DNA of 64,000 nucleotides from Candidatus Saccharimonadota bacterium (GTDB lineage Bacteria; Patescibacteriota; Saccharimonadia; Saccharimonadales; Saccharimonadaceae), in NCBI GenBank assembly GCA_027492255.1, contig JAPUFB010000001.1:1-64000 (forward strand), given 5' to 3'. This document shows positions 50,172-58,816 of the stretch, piece by piece. The notes below the pieces were generated by a model, which was given only the letters and a program-made list of their open reading frames with translations, searched no databases and was not told the DNA's origin. The position numbers and the translations under genes are program-made. Position 1 is the first letter of the stretch. Each line of letters opens with the position of its first letter.

Positions 50172-52985
50172 CTATCGCTCAAGCTCGAGTATGCGTCGTT
50201 TATACTCACCTATCGACATAAGCTCATATCCATGTTGACCGAGACGTTCTACTCTCTTCATAACAACACCGTGGTCGGTAATCACCTCTTCTTCAAAAAC
50301 ACGAATTTTAGGGCCCTGAATCATGATTTCCCGCCCATCGGGTATAGTGAGGTGATCGGGCAGGAGCGCTCTGTATTCATTGGATGTCTTTTGGGCAATT
50401 GGTGTTCCATGCTGGTAATGGAGGTGAAGGGTTATACCCCCGACCGAAATTTCAGGAACTGCCGAGCGAATAATCTCGAGACGCTTTTGCTCAGAAACGT
50501 ATTGGTCTATAGAGATATCTTTCTTTTCAATCTGCGTTTGTAGGTACTCATCAATCTCATAGACGAAAACGGAACGGGTAGTTTTCACGGCTTCTGTTAC
50601 AAGCGCAACGATATCGTTATGTGTTAGCATCGGTAGCGGCTCGGTAGTGAGGCGCTGTAGCTCCTCAAGCTGTGTTTTAATCTGTCTGAGTTTCCGCTGC
50701 GCATCACCTGGATGCTCAAGAATATAGGTGACTAATTTATCAGCATTCGCTTCAGTATACCGCGCCAGAGTTCTCTCTTCTCCTACCTGGATGCCGTGCA
50801 CGCTTTTCTTATGTCGGACGTGAAGAGCACCATCCTCAATACTATAACCACCAAGAACAGTTGTAGCTAAATGCCCCGCAACCTGACTAATCTGTTCTTG
50901 ATTTGTAGATGTCGCGTTTTCGATAATATCAACCTTCGTCGTGTCGCCATTTTGCCGGAGATAGTAGCGAGGAACCCCTGCCATATAATCCGGTGAACCT
51001 TCAAGCGCACTCCTTGAGCTCTTGATTCGTGGAAGCGTATCAAGGCTGAGTGCAGTGTATGTTGGCTGTCTCTTTTCATTACGACCACTTCTCTCGTAAA
51101 TCTGCTCAACATATCCGGTCAAAACACATTCATGGATCTGCTCTTTCAGATCGCCAGATGGAGGCTGGAGCTCATATTCATACGGATTGATATTAAGTTT
51201 GCGACAAATTTTCCGATATGTTCGTCGAGCACGCGAGACATTTTTCGGTTCAAATCCGTGTTCAATAAGTCGTGTGTCGTCATCTTCGGTATTACTGCGT
51301 ACTCCTGCAAATCTAAAAAGTGAGAGTTCATACAGCGGATCATCCTTAGCGTCGATCTTCAGTTTTCTCCAACGGTCCTCGCCATTTGTAAAACAACGCA
51401 ATCCCCCAGCTTCAAAGCAGGCGGTTATAGCTGCCATATATACCGCCACTTCCTGAGACATACCGGGTTTTGTAGCCTCTGCCATCATGCGTCCGTAGCT
51501 CGTATTAATCGGGAATATATTCATCCTGGCGCCAATATCAGTGACGTCCCCAAGGTCATCAATCGCCTGTAAGCTGTATAATTTTTCCTTTGCTTCATGC
51601 ACAGCTGTCGGTGATACGGCATGGAACAGATCAAGCGCTGCAAAATCAATTCCCGCAACAGTCGTTCTCAACACACTTCGTGACAGATCGGCACTTAGTA
51701 TTGCCGCTGGCGCATGCTTCTCACGAGAACCGTATGATATAAATCGAGACTCATCATCGTATCGAGTTAGGATATAGATGCCCGGCGTATCGCGCCCTGT
51801 TCTTCCTGCGCGCTGGTCGCAATCGTCTTGTGAACAGGCTCGTCGAACCAACCCTTCAGTCGCCTCCTCGTCAAGCTCAACCCGACGCTCTTCACCGCAG
51901 TCGATCACGTAGTCGACACCCGGTATCGTGATGCTCGTCTGCGCAACATTGGTTGCAACGATAATTTTAAGTCCTCCGTAATTGTTATAGACACGGTTCT
52001 GTTCGTTCGACGTCATCTTAGCGTGGAGCGGTAACAGGGTAGCGGTTTTTGCAATATCAGCCGGAAGATTTTTTGCGATATCGTCGATAGTGTCGTAAAT
52101 TTCTCGCTTCCCTGGCACAAACACAAGAATCGTTTTTGCTGTTTCACTAGCTTTGACTACCTCTTTTACGATAGTTGAACTTGGCTCTTCCCTTCGCTCT
52201 ACCTCATGGGTCATACCTTCGATTTCGACAATCGGTGGTTGAACACCAGTTGCTTCCATAAAGTAGTCGGACAGTTCCTGTGAGGCCATGGTTGCGCTCA
52301 TGATAATAACGCGGAGCTGGGGCTTTTCGGCAACAAGTTTCTTAACGAGCGCAACAATAATCTCGATATTTTCATTCCATTCGTGTACTTCATCAACAAT
52401 GAGAACTTCGTTTTCGAAGGTATTTGAACTTGCATCAAGCTGTTGTACGAGACGTAGTCCATCAGTTACAACAGTAATCCGTGTATGTTCGTTACGTGAA
52501 TCTTGTTCAGCTGTATGAACAGATACAAGATTACGAGCCTCGGGCTCTCCAAATACCCCTTCAAGCTCATCTTGAATACGGAAAGCGACGCCATTAGCGG
52601 CGAGAATTCGTGGTTGAGTCACAACGATGTTTTCAAACCCAGCTTCAAGCAAAAACTGCGGAACCTGGGTGCTTTTACCGCTGCCTGTCGGGCCGGAAAG
52701 GATAACTACTTGATTATCCTTCACGATATCCATAACTTCTTGTTTCTTTTTATATGCCGGAAGTTCCGGATTACCAAAGCTGATCTCGCGTGTTTGTTCT
52801 GGTTGTCTTAGTTTTTCCCGTAGCGCAAATTTCGCAAGAAGTTGCTGGCGTCGTTCATGAGCCTCAGGCGGGCGAGGATATACTCCCCGTTCTGCTGATC
52901 GCCTCGGAAAAGAGGTGTCTTTCAGTTGGTTACGCGGGCGTCGTGCGGATTTGTCATGAACCAATTCCCCTCGTACAGAGTGCAT
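50172..52985 (-). CDS. DEAH-box RNA helicase, HrpA-like
   Basis: A 937-residue SF2 helicase. Residues 1-80 are basic and disordered. Motif I GPTGSGKST (about 98-106), Ia TQPRILAA, II DEVH in LIVDEVHEW, III SAT in IIMSATMAS, V TNVAQTSITI and VI QRAGRTGR are complete, followed by the ratchet and OB-like regions. The VEK..VI motif DEVH and TQPR place it with DEAH/RHA enzymes such as HrpA; E. coli HrpA is longer (about 1,300) and HrpB shorter. It probably remodels mRNA or ribosomal complexes. GGGAG precedes the ATG. Confidence 0.9.
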   Translation of the reverse strand: MHSVRGELVHDKSARRPRNQLKDTSFPRRSAERGVYPRPPEAHERRQQLLAKFALREKLRQPEQTREISFGNPELPAYKKKQEVMDIVKDNQVVILSGPTGSGKSTQVPQFLLEAGFENIVVTQPRILAANGVAFRIQDELEGVFGEPEARNLVSVHTAEQDSRNEHTRITVVTDGLRLVQQLDASSNTFENEVLIVDEVHEWNENIEIIVALVKKLVAEKPQLRVIIMSATMASQELSDYFMEATGVQPPIVEIEGMTHEVERREEPSSTIVKEVVKASETAKTILVFVPGKREIYDTIDDIAKNLPADIAKTATLLPLHAKMTSNEQNRVYNNYGGLKIIVATNVAQTSITIPGVDYVIDCGEERRVELDEEATEGLVRRACSQDDCDQRAGRTGRDTPGIYILTRYDDESRFISYGSREKHAPAAILSADLSRSVLRTTVAGIDFAALDLFHAVSPTAVHEAKEKLYSLQAIDDLGDVTDIGARMNIFPINTSYGRMMAEATKPGMSQEVAVYMAAITACFEAGGLRCFTNGEDRWRKLKIDAKDDPLYELSLFRFAGVRSNTEDDDTRLIEHGFEPKNVSRARRTYRKICRKLNINPYEYELQPPSGDLKEQIHECVLTGYVEQIYERSGRNEKRQPTYTALSLDTLPRIKSSRSALEGSPDYMAGVPRYYLRQNGDTTKVDIIENATSTNQEQISQVAGHLATTVLGGYSIEDGALHVRHKKSVHGIQVGEERTLARYTEANADKLVTYILEHPGDAQRKLRQIKTQLEELQRLTTEPLPMLTHNDIVALVTEAVKTTRSVFVYEIDEYLQTQIEKKDISIDQYVSEQKRLEIIRSAVPEISVGGITLHLHYQHGTPIAQKTSNEYRALLPDHLTIPDGREIMIQGPKIRVFEEEVITDHGVVMKRVERLGQHGYELMSIGEYKRRILELER

Positions 52986-53049
52986 TCTAAACTCCCACCA
53001 CCCGTTTAATATCTATCTCTATACTACACTGTTCCTCACTCCGTATAAG

Positions 53050-53069
53050 AGGTGTTAATAACAACACCT
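53050..53069. promoter_or_regulatory. Palindrome between mscL and the helicase gene
   Basis: AGGTGTT-AATAAC-AACACCT, 7-bp stem, 65 nt upstream of the helicase ATG. It could be an operator or leader hairpin; nothing decides between them. Confidence 0.4.
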
Positions 53070-53095
53070 GATGCACGGGGTGCTCATTCATAAAA

Positions 53096-53116
53096 AGCAG
53101 CCCGATCTGGACTGCT
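53096..53116 (-). terminator. mscL terminator
   Basis: Minus-strand hairpin AGCAGTCC-AGATC-GGGCTGCT (8 bp with one G-T pair) followed by TTTTTATG, 22 nt past the mscL stop. Confidence 0.75.
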
Positions 53117-53137
53117 AATTACGTAGTAAAAGCTTTA

Positions 53138-53473
53138 TTAATCTTTTTTCTTATCGAGACGATCAAGTTTAGCAATATGAATAATCTGGTAAATCACAAA
53201 TGCGGTTGCAACGAGCGTGATAGCAGAACTGACAAATGCACCCCATTTGAAATCAGCTGTGCGTCCCCAGAGATCGACGTGTAGATTTGCCGCTTCAAGA
53301 CCAGCCTGTGATCCAACAATGAACTGTACGATTGGTGAGATAAATCCTTCAACGAGCGTCTTCACGGTTGCGCCAGCAGCAGTACCGATTGCAAGACCGA
53401 CAGCCAGACCAATAACCCCTTGTTCGCGAATAAAGTTCATAAATCCTGAACCATGTTTCTTAATATTTGCCAT
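53138..53473 (-). CDS. mscL: Large-conductance mechanosensitive channel
   Basis: A 111-residue MscL: N-terminal amphipathic helix, TM1 (GVIGLAVGLAIGTAAGATV) lining the pore, a short periplasmic loop, TM2 (about 80-100) and a charged cytoplasmic end KLDRLDKKKD. It opens under membrane tension to release solutes. GGAGGAAAC precedes the ATG. Confidence 0.96.
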   Translation of the reverse strand: MANIKKHGSGFMNFIREQGVIGLAVGLAIGTAAGATVKTLVEGFISPIVQFIVGSQAGLEAANLHVDLWGRTADFKWGAFVSSAITLVATAFVIYQIIHIAKLDRLDKKKD

Positions 53474-53548
53474 GTTTCCTCCAATATTACCTCTGTTAAT
53501 ACGCTCATTATAATCGAATGGATGAAAAAGACAAGGAGGAGAGAGTAC

Positions 53549-53619
53549 CTGGTGACGCGCGGCCTGTTTTGCGCGCGCGTCACCAGTGTCTTCTTTGACA
53601 GCTTTGGTGGTAGCTGTCA
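53549..53619. other. Two strong tandem hairpins, possible structured RNA or 3' end
   Basis: First, a perfect 13-bp stem (CTGGTGACGCGCG and complement, 53549-53561 and 53574-53586) with a 12-nt loop; second, TGACAGCT and complement (53596-53603 and 53612-53619) with an 8-nt loop. Neither has a T tract. They lie between the stop of the gene at 53629 and mscL. They may be a rho-independent-like end without U tract, an RNA element, or a small RNA. Confidence 0.5.
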
Positions 53620-53628
53620 GAGAATTCT

Positions 53629-53868
53629 CTAGCGAGGCCTGATCAGGTGTAGGCGATCAAGCTCCGAATATGGAGTATCCCACTCTTGTATGCGGGTCCA
53701 TATGATGCGCCTGTCCTTGTAGACGAGACTACCAAGCGCTTTTCTGAACTGAGTGACTGTTGCTTTGATGCCGAGAATCTTCATGAGACCCTCGAAACTC
53801 GACGCTTTGGCGAACTCACACAGGCATAACTGTGTGACAATCACCTCTTTCAGCGCTGGATCACTCAC
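53629..53868 (-). CDS. Small 79-residue protein of unknown function
   Basis: A 79-residue protein beginning with GTG, preceded by a near-perfect AAGGAGG site four nt away, which supports translation. The sequence (LKILGIKATVTQFRKALGSLVYKDRRIIWTRI) looks like a small winged-helix or helical DNA-binding protein, but this is only an impression. Codon choice is richer in GC than in argS next door. Flanked by the argS terminator and the hairpins 53549-53619, so it is its own unit. Confidence 0.65.
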   Translation of the reverse strand: MSDPALKEVIVTQLCLCEFAKASSFEGLMKILGIKATVTQFRKALGSLVYKDRRIIWTRIQEWDTPYSELDRLHLIRPR

Positions 53869-53912
53869 CCTACCTCCTTGTCTAGGTGCGACGTGTTCTG
53901 GAAAACGAAAAA

Positions 53913-53929
53913 CCGAGGACTTTCCTCGG
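53913..53929 (-). terminator. argS terminator
   Basis: CCGAGGA-AAG-TCCTCGG followed by TTTTTCGTTTTCC on the minus strand, 107 nt past the argS stop; the other strand also has a T-rich flank. Confidence 0.8.
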
Positions 53930-54035
53930 CTTTGTTGTTTTCTCTGAAACTAACGTTTTATGCCGAGGACAGCGCAAACACGACGAGTAGTAGAATGTCG
54001 GTTTTGCATGTCTTTGGCATACAAAAAGTATACCG

Positions 54036-55685
54036 CTACATCGTCTCGAGCGCAACTATACCGAGAACCCGGAGTCCGCCTGCAAGCGTCTCTTGATATT
54101 GCCTCACAAGCCCAACTCGTATTGCCTCTCTTTCGTCTCCGATGATACGTGAGTGTTCGTAAAAACGATTAAATTCTTGAGCAAGCTCATAAAGATATGT
54201 ACAAATATGATGCGGCATCAATTCACTCGTTGCACGCTCGAGTATCTCACTGTATTCGCTTATTTTAAGCAGCAGTTTCCGTTCACCGTCTTCGAGGGTA
54301 GCTGTAGTTGATTCCTGCCCTCCTCTATCATTAGTCGCTTTACCGAGAATACTGCATGCCCTCGCATGAGCATATTGAAGATATGGGCCGCTATTACCCT
54401 GAATACTTACTGCTTCATTGATATCAAAGATAATATCACTGCCAACGCGCACTCTCAAAAATGCATAGCGCAGTGCTCCGGCGGCAATATCTGGAGTCGC
54501 TTTGCCGCCACGCGCGTGAATCGCTTCATTAATTTGGTCAAACAACCACTCAATCGTCACCACATCACCGTCCCTCGAACTCATTTTTCCTGTCGTTAGC
54601 TTGAGAGTACCGGTCGAGATATTGACCGTCACATCTTTCTGTTCAGGAAAGCATAACGCTGCGGCAGCCAATACACCCTTGAAATAATCTCGTTGTTCTT
54701 CAGCAGTAATAATATAGCTTTTATTGGGGTGATACTGTTCAGACTTTAGCTGCATTAGGCCAAGATCACGCGCCGCGTAGAGACCCTGGCCATTTGAACT
54801 AACAAAAGCGTTGTCAAAAGTACCATGATCACTTCCTTTAAAAATAAGAGCGCCGTCGCTTTCCTGGAAAATGTCGGGGACATGCTCACGAACAATCTTA
54901 ACGCCGCGTAGATCAGCATCACTTTCAAGGAATCGTCGTTCTACAGGCTTGCATCCTAAGCGCTGCATGACGCTGTCAATTTCAGTGAAACTCCATGCAA
55001 AAATCGTATCGTATACAGCAGCATATAACGGATCATCACGAGTAAACGATTTCCTCGCCAATTCCGCAATTTCACTTTTCGCTATGTCATCTTCTTTATA
55101 TGCGCGACTGCCCTCGGCGTACATACGACTCATGAAGGTATTGCGCTCATCTTGCGGAACACTCGTCAGCCTGGCTGCGTCGCCATCAACGAATCGTAGA
55201 AGCGCCCACATACTCTTACCAACATGTAGTCCAACGTCTCCGTGATAGCTGACACGAAACACATGTCCGTATCGTTCATCAAGCAAGTTTGCTATAGCGT
55301 CTGCTGTAATCGAATTAAGCGCGTGCCCGATATGCATAGCTTTAAACGGATTCGGATTATTAGTCTCAATCACAACACTTGATGAGTCGTCTTTAGCTCT
55401 AGGAGTAGAACGTGCCAATTCAGTGAGTGCGGTATCATTCAGACGAATATTAATAAATCCCGGACCCGCGACTTCAGCGGCCCCAACACTATCCAGCGAT
55501 ATAAGTCTGGTTGCAAGTTCCTCGGCAATATCACGTGGATTTCGTCCTAACTTCCCTGCAAGTTGCAGTGCAACATTGGTTGCAAAATCTCCGAATGCAG
55601 CATCAGGTCGCGTCAAAACGACGGGTATATCCGTATCATACAGTTCATGGAGTAGTGCCGCTATCGCTGATCGTACCTCTGTCAT
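54036..55685 (-). CDS. argS: Arginyl-tRNA synthetase
   Basis: A 549-residue class I ArgRS: N-terminal Arg-tRNA add-1 domain (DAAFGDFATNVALQLAG), HIGH motif in MHIGHALNS (about residue 117), KMSS in TTGKMSSRDGD, and the C-terminal DALR anticodon-binding domain. A TATACT box ends exactly 7 nt before the ATG, with no Shine-Dalgarno site. About 100 nt of gene-free 3' sequence precede the terminator. Confidence 0.96.
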   Translation of the reverse strand: MTEVRSAIAALLHELYDTDIPVVLTRPDAAFGDFATNVALQLAGKLGRNPRDIAEELATRLISLDSVGAAEVAGPGFINIRLNDTALTELARSTPRAKDDSSSVVIETNNPNPFKAMHIGHALNSITADAIANLLDERYGHVFRVSYHGDVGLHVGKSMWALLRFVDGDAARLTSVPQDERNTFMSRMYAEGSRAYKEDDIAKSEIAELARKSFTRDDPLYAAVYDTIFAWSFTEIDSVMQRLGCKPVERRFLESDADLRGVKIVREHVPDIFQESDGALIFKGSDHGTFDNAFVSSNGQGLYAARDLGLMQLKSEQYHPNKSYIITAEEQRDYFKGVLAAAALCFPEQKDVTVNISTGTLKLTTGKMSSRDGDVVTIEWLFDQINEAIHARGGKATPDIAAGALRYAFLRVRVGSDIIFDINEAVSIQGNSGPYLQYAHARACSILGKATNDRGGQESTTATLEDGERKLLLKISEYSEILERATSELMPHHICTYLYELAQEFNRFYEHSRIIGDEREAIRVGLVRQYQETLAGGLRVLGIVALETM

Positions 55686-55692
55686 ACGTCCA

Positions 55693-55698
55693 AGTATA
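55693..55698 (-). promoter_or_regulatory. argS -10 box
   Basis: TATACT on the minus strand, exactly 7 nt before the argS ATG; the preceding pyrG stop is only 8 nt further upstream, so this lies at the end of pyrG. Confidence 0.65.
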
Positions 55699-55706
55699 GC
55701 AAAGCC

Positions 55707-57290
55707 CTAGCAAATTGCTTTTATAAACCCTTGAAATAACGGGTGTGGACGGGTTGGGCGTGAGCGGAATTCCGGATGCGCCTGTGTTGCAACGAAATAC
55801 GGATGATCATACCCTTCTATATACTCCACGAGTCGCCCGTCTGGCGATTCGCCGCTAATAATAAGTCCACCCTTCGTGATTGCCGACTCATATTCTCGAT
55901 TCACCTCGTAGCGATGACGGTGGCGCTCGATACTATGTCGCGATCCGTATAGTTTCTCAACCCGTGAACCTTTTTCAAGCTCTGCGGGATAATCACCGAG
56001 GCGCATCGTGCCGCCCGTCGCCTCTTTTCCGCGCTGATCCGGCATGATGTAGACGACCTGGTGTTCGGCCGCGGCATTTAATTCCCCGCTAGTTGCCTCC
56101 AAGATGCCGCTTCGACGTGCGGCCGCAATAACGGCCACTTGCAATCCTAGACAAAGACCAAGGTAGGGAATTTTTTTCTCAAGCGCATAGCGTGCGGCAA
56201 CAATCTTCCCCTCGATCCCTCGCGTTCCGAAGCCACCGGGTACCAATAAGCCGTCGTAGCCCTTAAGCAATGTTGTCCCACGTTTTTCGATATCTTCTGC
56301 ACTTATCCACTCGTAACGCAGTGCTACGCCTTCATGCCAGGCCGCAGCTTTCAATGCCTCAATAACAGATATATAGGTGTCTTCGTTATCGAGATACTTC
56401 GCAACAATACCAATCTTCACACATTTCTTTTTGTTGATCGTTGCTTTTTTAACAATATCATCCCAAGCAGCCAGCTGTGGTGACTTATTAGGCAATTGTA
56501 ATTTTTTCAACAGTATTCCATCAATCTTTGTGTCATGCAACACAAGCGGAACGCGCAGTACGGTGTCGACATTTGGCACTACCGCTATCTGATCTATCGT
56601 CACACCACCAAACAGACTCACTTTCCGCCCGATACTATCATCCGGCTCTTCTTCAACGCGTGCCACAATCACATCTGGGCTAATACCAAAGCCCCGTAAA
56701 TCACGCACCGCGTTTTGCGCCGGCTTGGTTTTAAATTCCTTGCTTGCTTTAAGATAGGGAACATAAACGACATATACGAATGCGACGTCGCCTGGACGAT
56801 TTTGCCCAAACTCACGAAACGCCTCCACAAAACTGAGTCCTTCGTAGTCACCGACCGTTCCGCCCAGTTCCACGATGTGTATATCACTTCCCTTGCCCGC
56901 CTGCTCGATCGTATCTTGAATTGCCTGCGTCAGATGCGGAACAAGCTGCACGGTCTTCCCAAGATATTTTCCGCCTCGTTCGTCCTCAATCAACTGTTTC
57001 AGTAGCCGTCCGGACAAGGTAATGCTATTGCGTGTCATTTCCTCGTCGAGAAATCGCTCATAATGCCCAAGGTCAAGATCAGTCTCTGCGCCATCGTGCG
57101 TCACGAAGCATTCGCCGTGCTCGGCTGGATTAAGCGTCCCTGCATCAACATTGAGATACGGATCGCATTTTTGCATCGAAACCTTGAGGCCTCGTGCTTT
57201 AAAAAGGGCTCCCAGCGATGCTGCTGTAATTCCCTTTCCTACTCCCGATAGCACGCCGCCAAGAACGAATAGATACTTTGTTTTACTCAT
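55707..57290 (-). CDS. pyrG: CTP synthase
   Basis: A 527-residue CTP synthase: synthetase domain with GGVLSGVGKGITAASLG (P-loop-like) and VELGGTVGDYEG, and a C-terminal class I glutamine amidotransferase domain with the nucleophile Cys in LGLCLGLQ and the His-Glu pair in QAHPEF. It converts UTP to CTP. ATG 57290 follows AAAGGAG. A hairpin with T tract lies in the leader (57323-57345). Confidence 0.97.
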   Translation of the reverse strand: MSKTKYLFVLGGVLSGVGKGITAASLGALFKARGLKVSMQKCDPYLNVDAGTLNPAEHGECFVTHDGAETDLDLGHYERFLDEEMTRNSITLSGRLLKQLIEDERGGKYLGKTVQLVPHLTQAIQDTIEQAGKGSDIHIVELGGTVGDYEGLSFVEAFREFGQNRPGDVAFVYVVYVPYLKASKEFKTKPAQNAVRDLRGFGISPDVIVARVEEEPDDSIGRKVSLFGGVTIDQIAVVPNVDTVLRVPLVLHDTKIDGILLKKLQLPNKSPQLAAWDDIVKKATINKKKCVKIGIVAKYLDNEDTYISVIEALKAAAWHEGVALRYEWISAEDIEKRGTTLLKGYDGLLVPGGFGTRGIEGKIVAARYALEKKIPYLGLCLGLQVAVIAAARRSGILEATSGELNAAAEHQVVYIMPDQRGKEATGGTMRLGDYPAELEKGSRVEKLYGSRHSIERHRHRYEVNREYESAITKGGLIISGESPDGRLVEYIEGYDHPYFVATQAHPEFRSRPTRPHPLFQGFIKAIC

Positions 57291-57317
57291 CACTTCACTC
57301 CTTTGTTGTTAGTATTA

Positions 57318-57345
57318 AAAAAGCGACCACGCTGGGTCGTTTTTA
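57318..57345 (-). promoter_or_regulatory. Candidate attenuator in the pyrG leader
   Basis: In the minus strand CGACC-CAGCGT-GGTCG (flanked by AAAAA and CTTTTTT) forms a terminator-like hairpin between a TATACT box (57416-57411) and the pyrG Shine-Dalgarno site. The stem also works on the plus strand. Placement inside a leader suggests attenuation of pyrG; pyrG attenuation is known in other bacteria. Confidence 0.5.
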
Positions 57346-57430
57346 GGGGTGAAGATACGTGCCCTCTGAATCGTTTTGTACCGATTTGCACGAATTGCTT
57401 CATGTGTATCTAGTATAACAAAAATAAGAA

Positions 57431-57451
57431 CACCCGGAAAGTTTCCGGGTG
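57431..57451 (-). terminator. Terminator of the gene at 57482-57892
   Basis: CACCCGG-AAACTTT-CCGGGTG on the minus strand followed by TTCTTATTTTTG, 30 nt past the stop. Confidence 0.8.
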
Positions 57452-57481
57452 CCTATCTTATTGCGGCAGTCGAGCTACGAG

Positions 57482-57892
57482 CTACGACTTATCGCTGGAG
57501 AGAAACTCCTTGATCAACTTGACGAGGTCATCCACCACCTCTTCGTTGTCGAAGATGGCGAGCACCATCGGCAACTTGACGTTGTTGAGAATAGCCGACA
57601 AGAGCATCGGCAGCATCGCCTTGATCTGCGGCACGTCGACAGCACCAGCCAGAAGGGCGTACATGGCCTCCGTCTTCGCACGGCTCGCCGGGCTCATCAT
57701 GACCGTGCTGTAGGTGTCGAGCTCCTGAGCATTTGCCGGCGTAGGATCCTGAGCGGCCCGCTTGCGCAGTCCGTTCTCGACCATCCTCGCCTTCAAGTAC
57801 TCCTCGTTGGCCTTGCAGTACGCGACAACGAGGTCACGTTCCTGGGAAGTTAGGTCGTCGAACGACGCCGTCACTTCGCCGAATCCAAACAT
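57482..57892 (-). CDS. GC-rich gene for a small helical protein of unknown function
   Basis: A 136-residue protein from ATG 57892, preceded by AGGGGAATAC; a TTG 15 nt upstream is less likely. Mostly helical: TSQERDLVVAYCKANEEYLKARM, then a hydrophobic stretch (MYALLAGAVD, MLPMLLSAILNN) and an acidic/Lys end. No signal peptide; hydrophobic stretches are short, so it may be soluble. Its GC-rich codons (CTC, GTC, GCC) contrast sharply with pyrG next door. The SD lies in a CCCTA/TAGGG hairpin. Not recognised. Confidence 0.7.
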   Translation of the reverse strand: MFGFGEVTASFDDLTSQERDLVVAYCKANEEYLKARMVENGLRKRAAQDPTPANAQELDTYSTVMMSPASRAKTEAMYALLAGAVDVPQIKAMLPMLLSAILNNVKLPMVLAIFDNEEVVDDLVKLIKEFLSSDKS

Positions 57893-57936
57893 GTATTCCC
57901 CTAACAAGATAGGGCTACTTGTGTAGCTAAATATAG

Positions 57937-57965
57937 ATTATAACACTTTATAGTTATTATAGCAA
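57937..57965 (-). promoter_or_regulatory. Promoter of the GC-rich helical-protein gene
   Basis: TTGCTA (57965-57960), 17-nt spacer, TATAAT (57942-57937) on the minus strand; leader of about 40 nt with a hairpin that contains the AGGGG ribosome site. Confidence 0.65.
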
Positions 57966-57988
57966 TCTACATAAGTAGTAGTTTTGTA

Positions 57989-58531
57989 TTATCGAATGGT
58001 ATATTCCCAGCCGGGTTGCCAGGAACCTGTCTTTCGCCAATCACACCTAAAAGCCTCATCCCATGTCAGATTGTGCAGTAGGACATCCAGCGCAAGTTGT
58101 GGCGCTTTATGTGCGACGATGGCAATGTGCTTACCGTCATAGTCTCGTGCAATATCTTTAAGAAAATTTGCAATTCGGACTTTGACATCTTCGTATGATT
58201 CGCCATTCGGAAACCGTTCATCGATCATCTTCTCTTGCAATGGTTCGACAATAGACGAAGGACCGCCGTTATAATCGCCATAATTACATTCACGTAATCG
58301 CGCATCAATCACGATTGGAGATTTGTCTTTGAAAGAAATTTCGGCTGAGTGTACTGCACGTCGTAGGTCTGAGCAAAAAACCGCATCAAACTGGGTAGTA
58401 TTCTGATTACTTAACTGTTTTGATTGCTCGACCCCAATAGGAGCAATATCAACATCGTTCCATCCCGATGAAAGATGTTGTTCGTTGTCGGTTGTTGTTC
58501 CGTGGACAAAGTAGGTTATATGAACTGACAT
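57989..58531 (-). CDS. Histidine-phosphatase-superfamily protein with altered RHG motif
   Basis: A 180-residue protein of the phosphoglycerate-mutase-like fold: ITYFVHGTTTDNE, SDLRRAVHSAE, RLRECNYGDYNG and AIVAHKAPQ. The phospho-acceptor His10 is present, but the invariant Arg before it is Val (VHG for RHG). The other active-site Arg (in DLRRA) and second His (in AHKA) remain. It may still be active on a different substrate or be a binder. Lies beside tRNA-Ser. Confidence 0.85.
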   Translation of the reverse strand: MSVHITYFVHGTTTDNEQHLSSGWNDVDIAPIGVEQSKQLSNQNTTQFDAVFCSDLRRAVHSAEISFKDKSPIVIDARLRECNYGDYNGGPSSIVEPLQEKMIDERFPNGESYEDVKVRIANFLKDIARDYDGKHIAIVAHKAPQLALDVLLHNLTWDEAFRCDWRKTGSWQPGWEYTIR

Positions 58532-58542
58532 AATTTCTTTCT

Positions 58543-58634
58543 TGGCGGAAGAGGGGGGATTCGAACCCCCGATATGAGTTGCCCCGTATACACGCTTTCC
58601 AAGCGTGCTCCTTCAACCACTCGGACACTCTTCC
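58543..58634 (-). tRNA. tRNA-Ser(GGA)
   Basis: The minus strand folds into a class II tRNA: acceptor GGAAGAG/CTCTTCC, D-arm, anticodon stem CACGC/GCGTG with loop TTGGAAA (anticodon GGA, reads UCC/UCU), a long variable arm around ACGGGGCAACTCAT, T-arm CGGGGGTTCGAATCCCCC, discriminator G and encoded CCA. The only RNA gene seen. Confidence 0.97.
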
Positions 58635-58816
58635 TTAACCTGTGTATCAATTATTCCACACAATAGGGATTCGGTCACCTTCGGCGACCTCTCCAACTCA
58701 TTCAGTATAGCAAAGCTATTTTATAGGCATGAGCAAAATAAATAATTTTGTGTTGTAATATCCATCTTTCCTCTTGAAATTCATTTTCTCCACGGCCATA
58801 CTAGAGGTATCCTATC
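58635..58816. other. AT-rich spacer before the ABC exporter
   Basis: No gene seen. CATACT at 58799-58804 could be a -10 and AGAGGTATCC before the ATG a weak ribosome site. A GGTCACC-TTCGGC-GACC-type hairpin lies at about 58674-58692. Confidence 0.4.
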
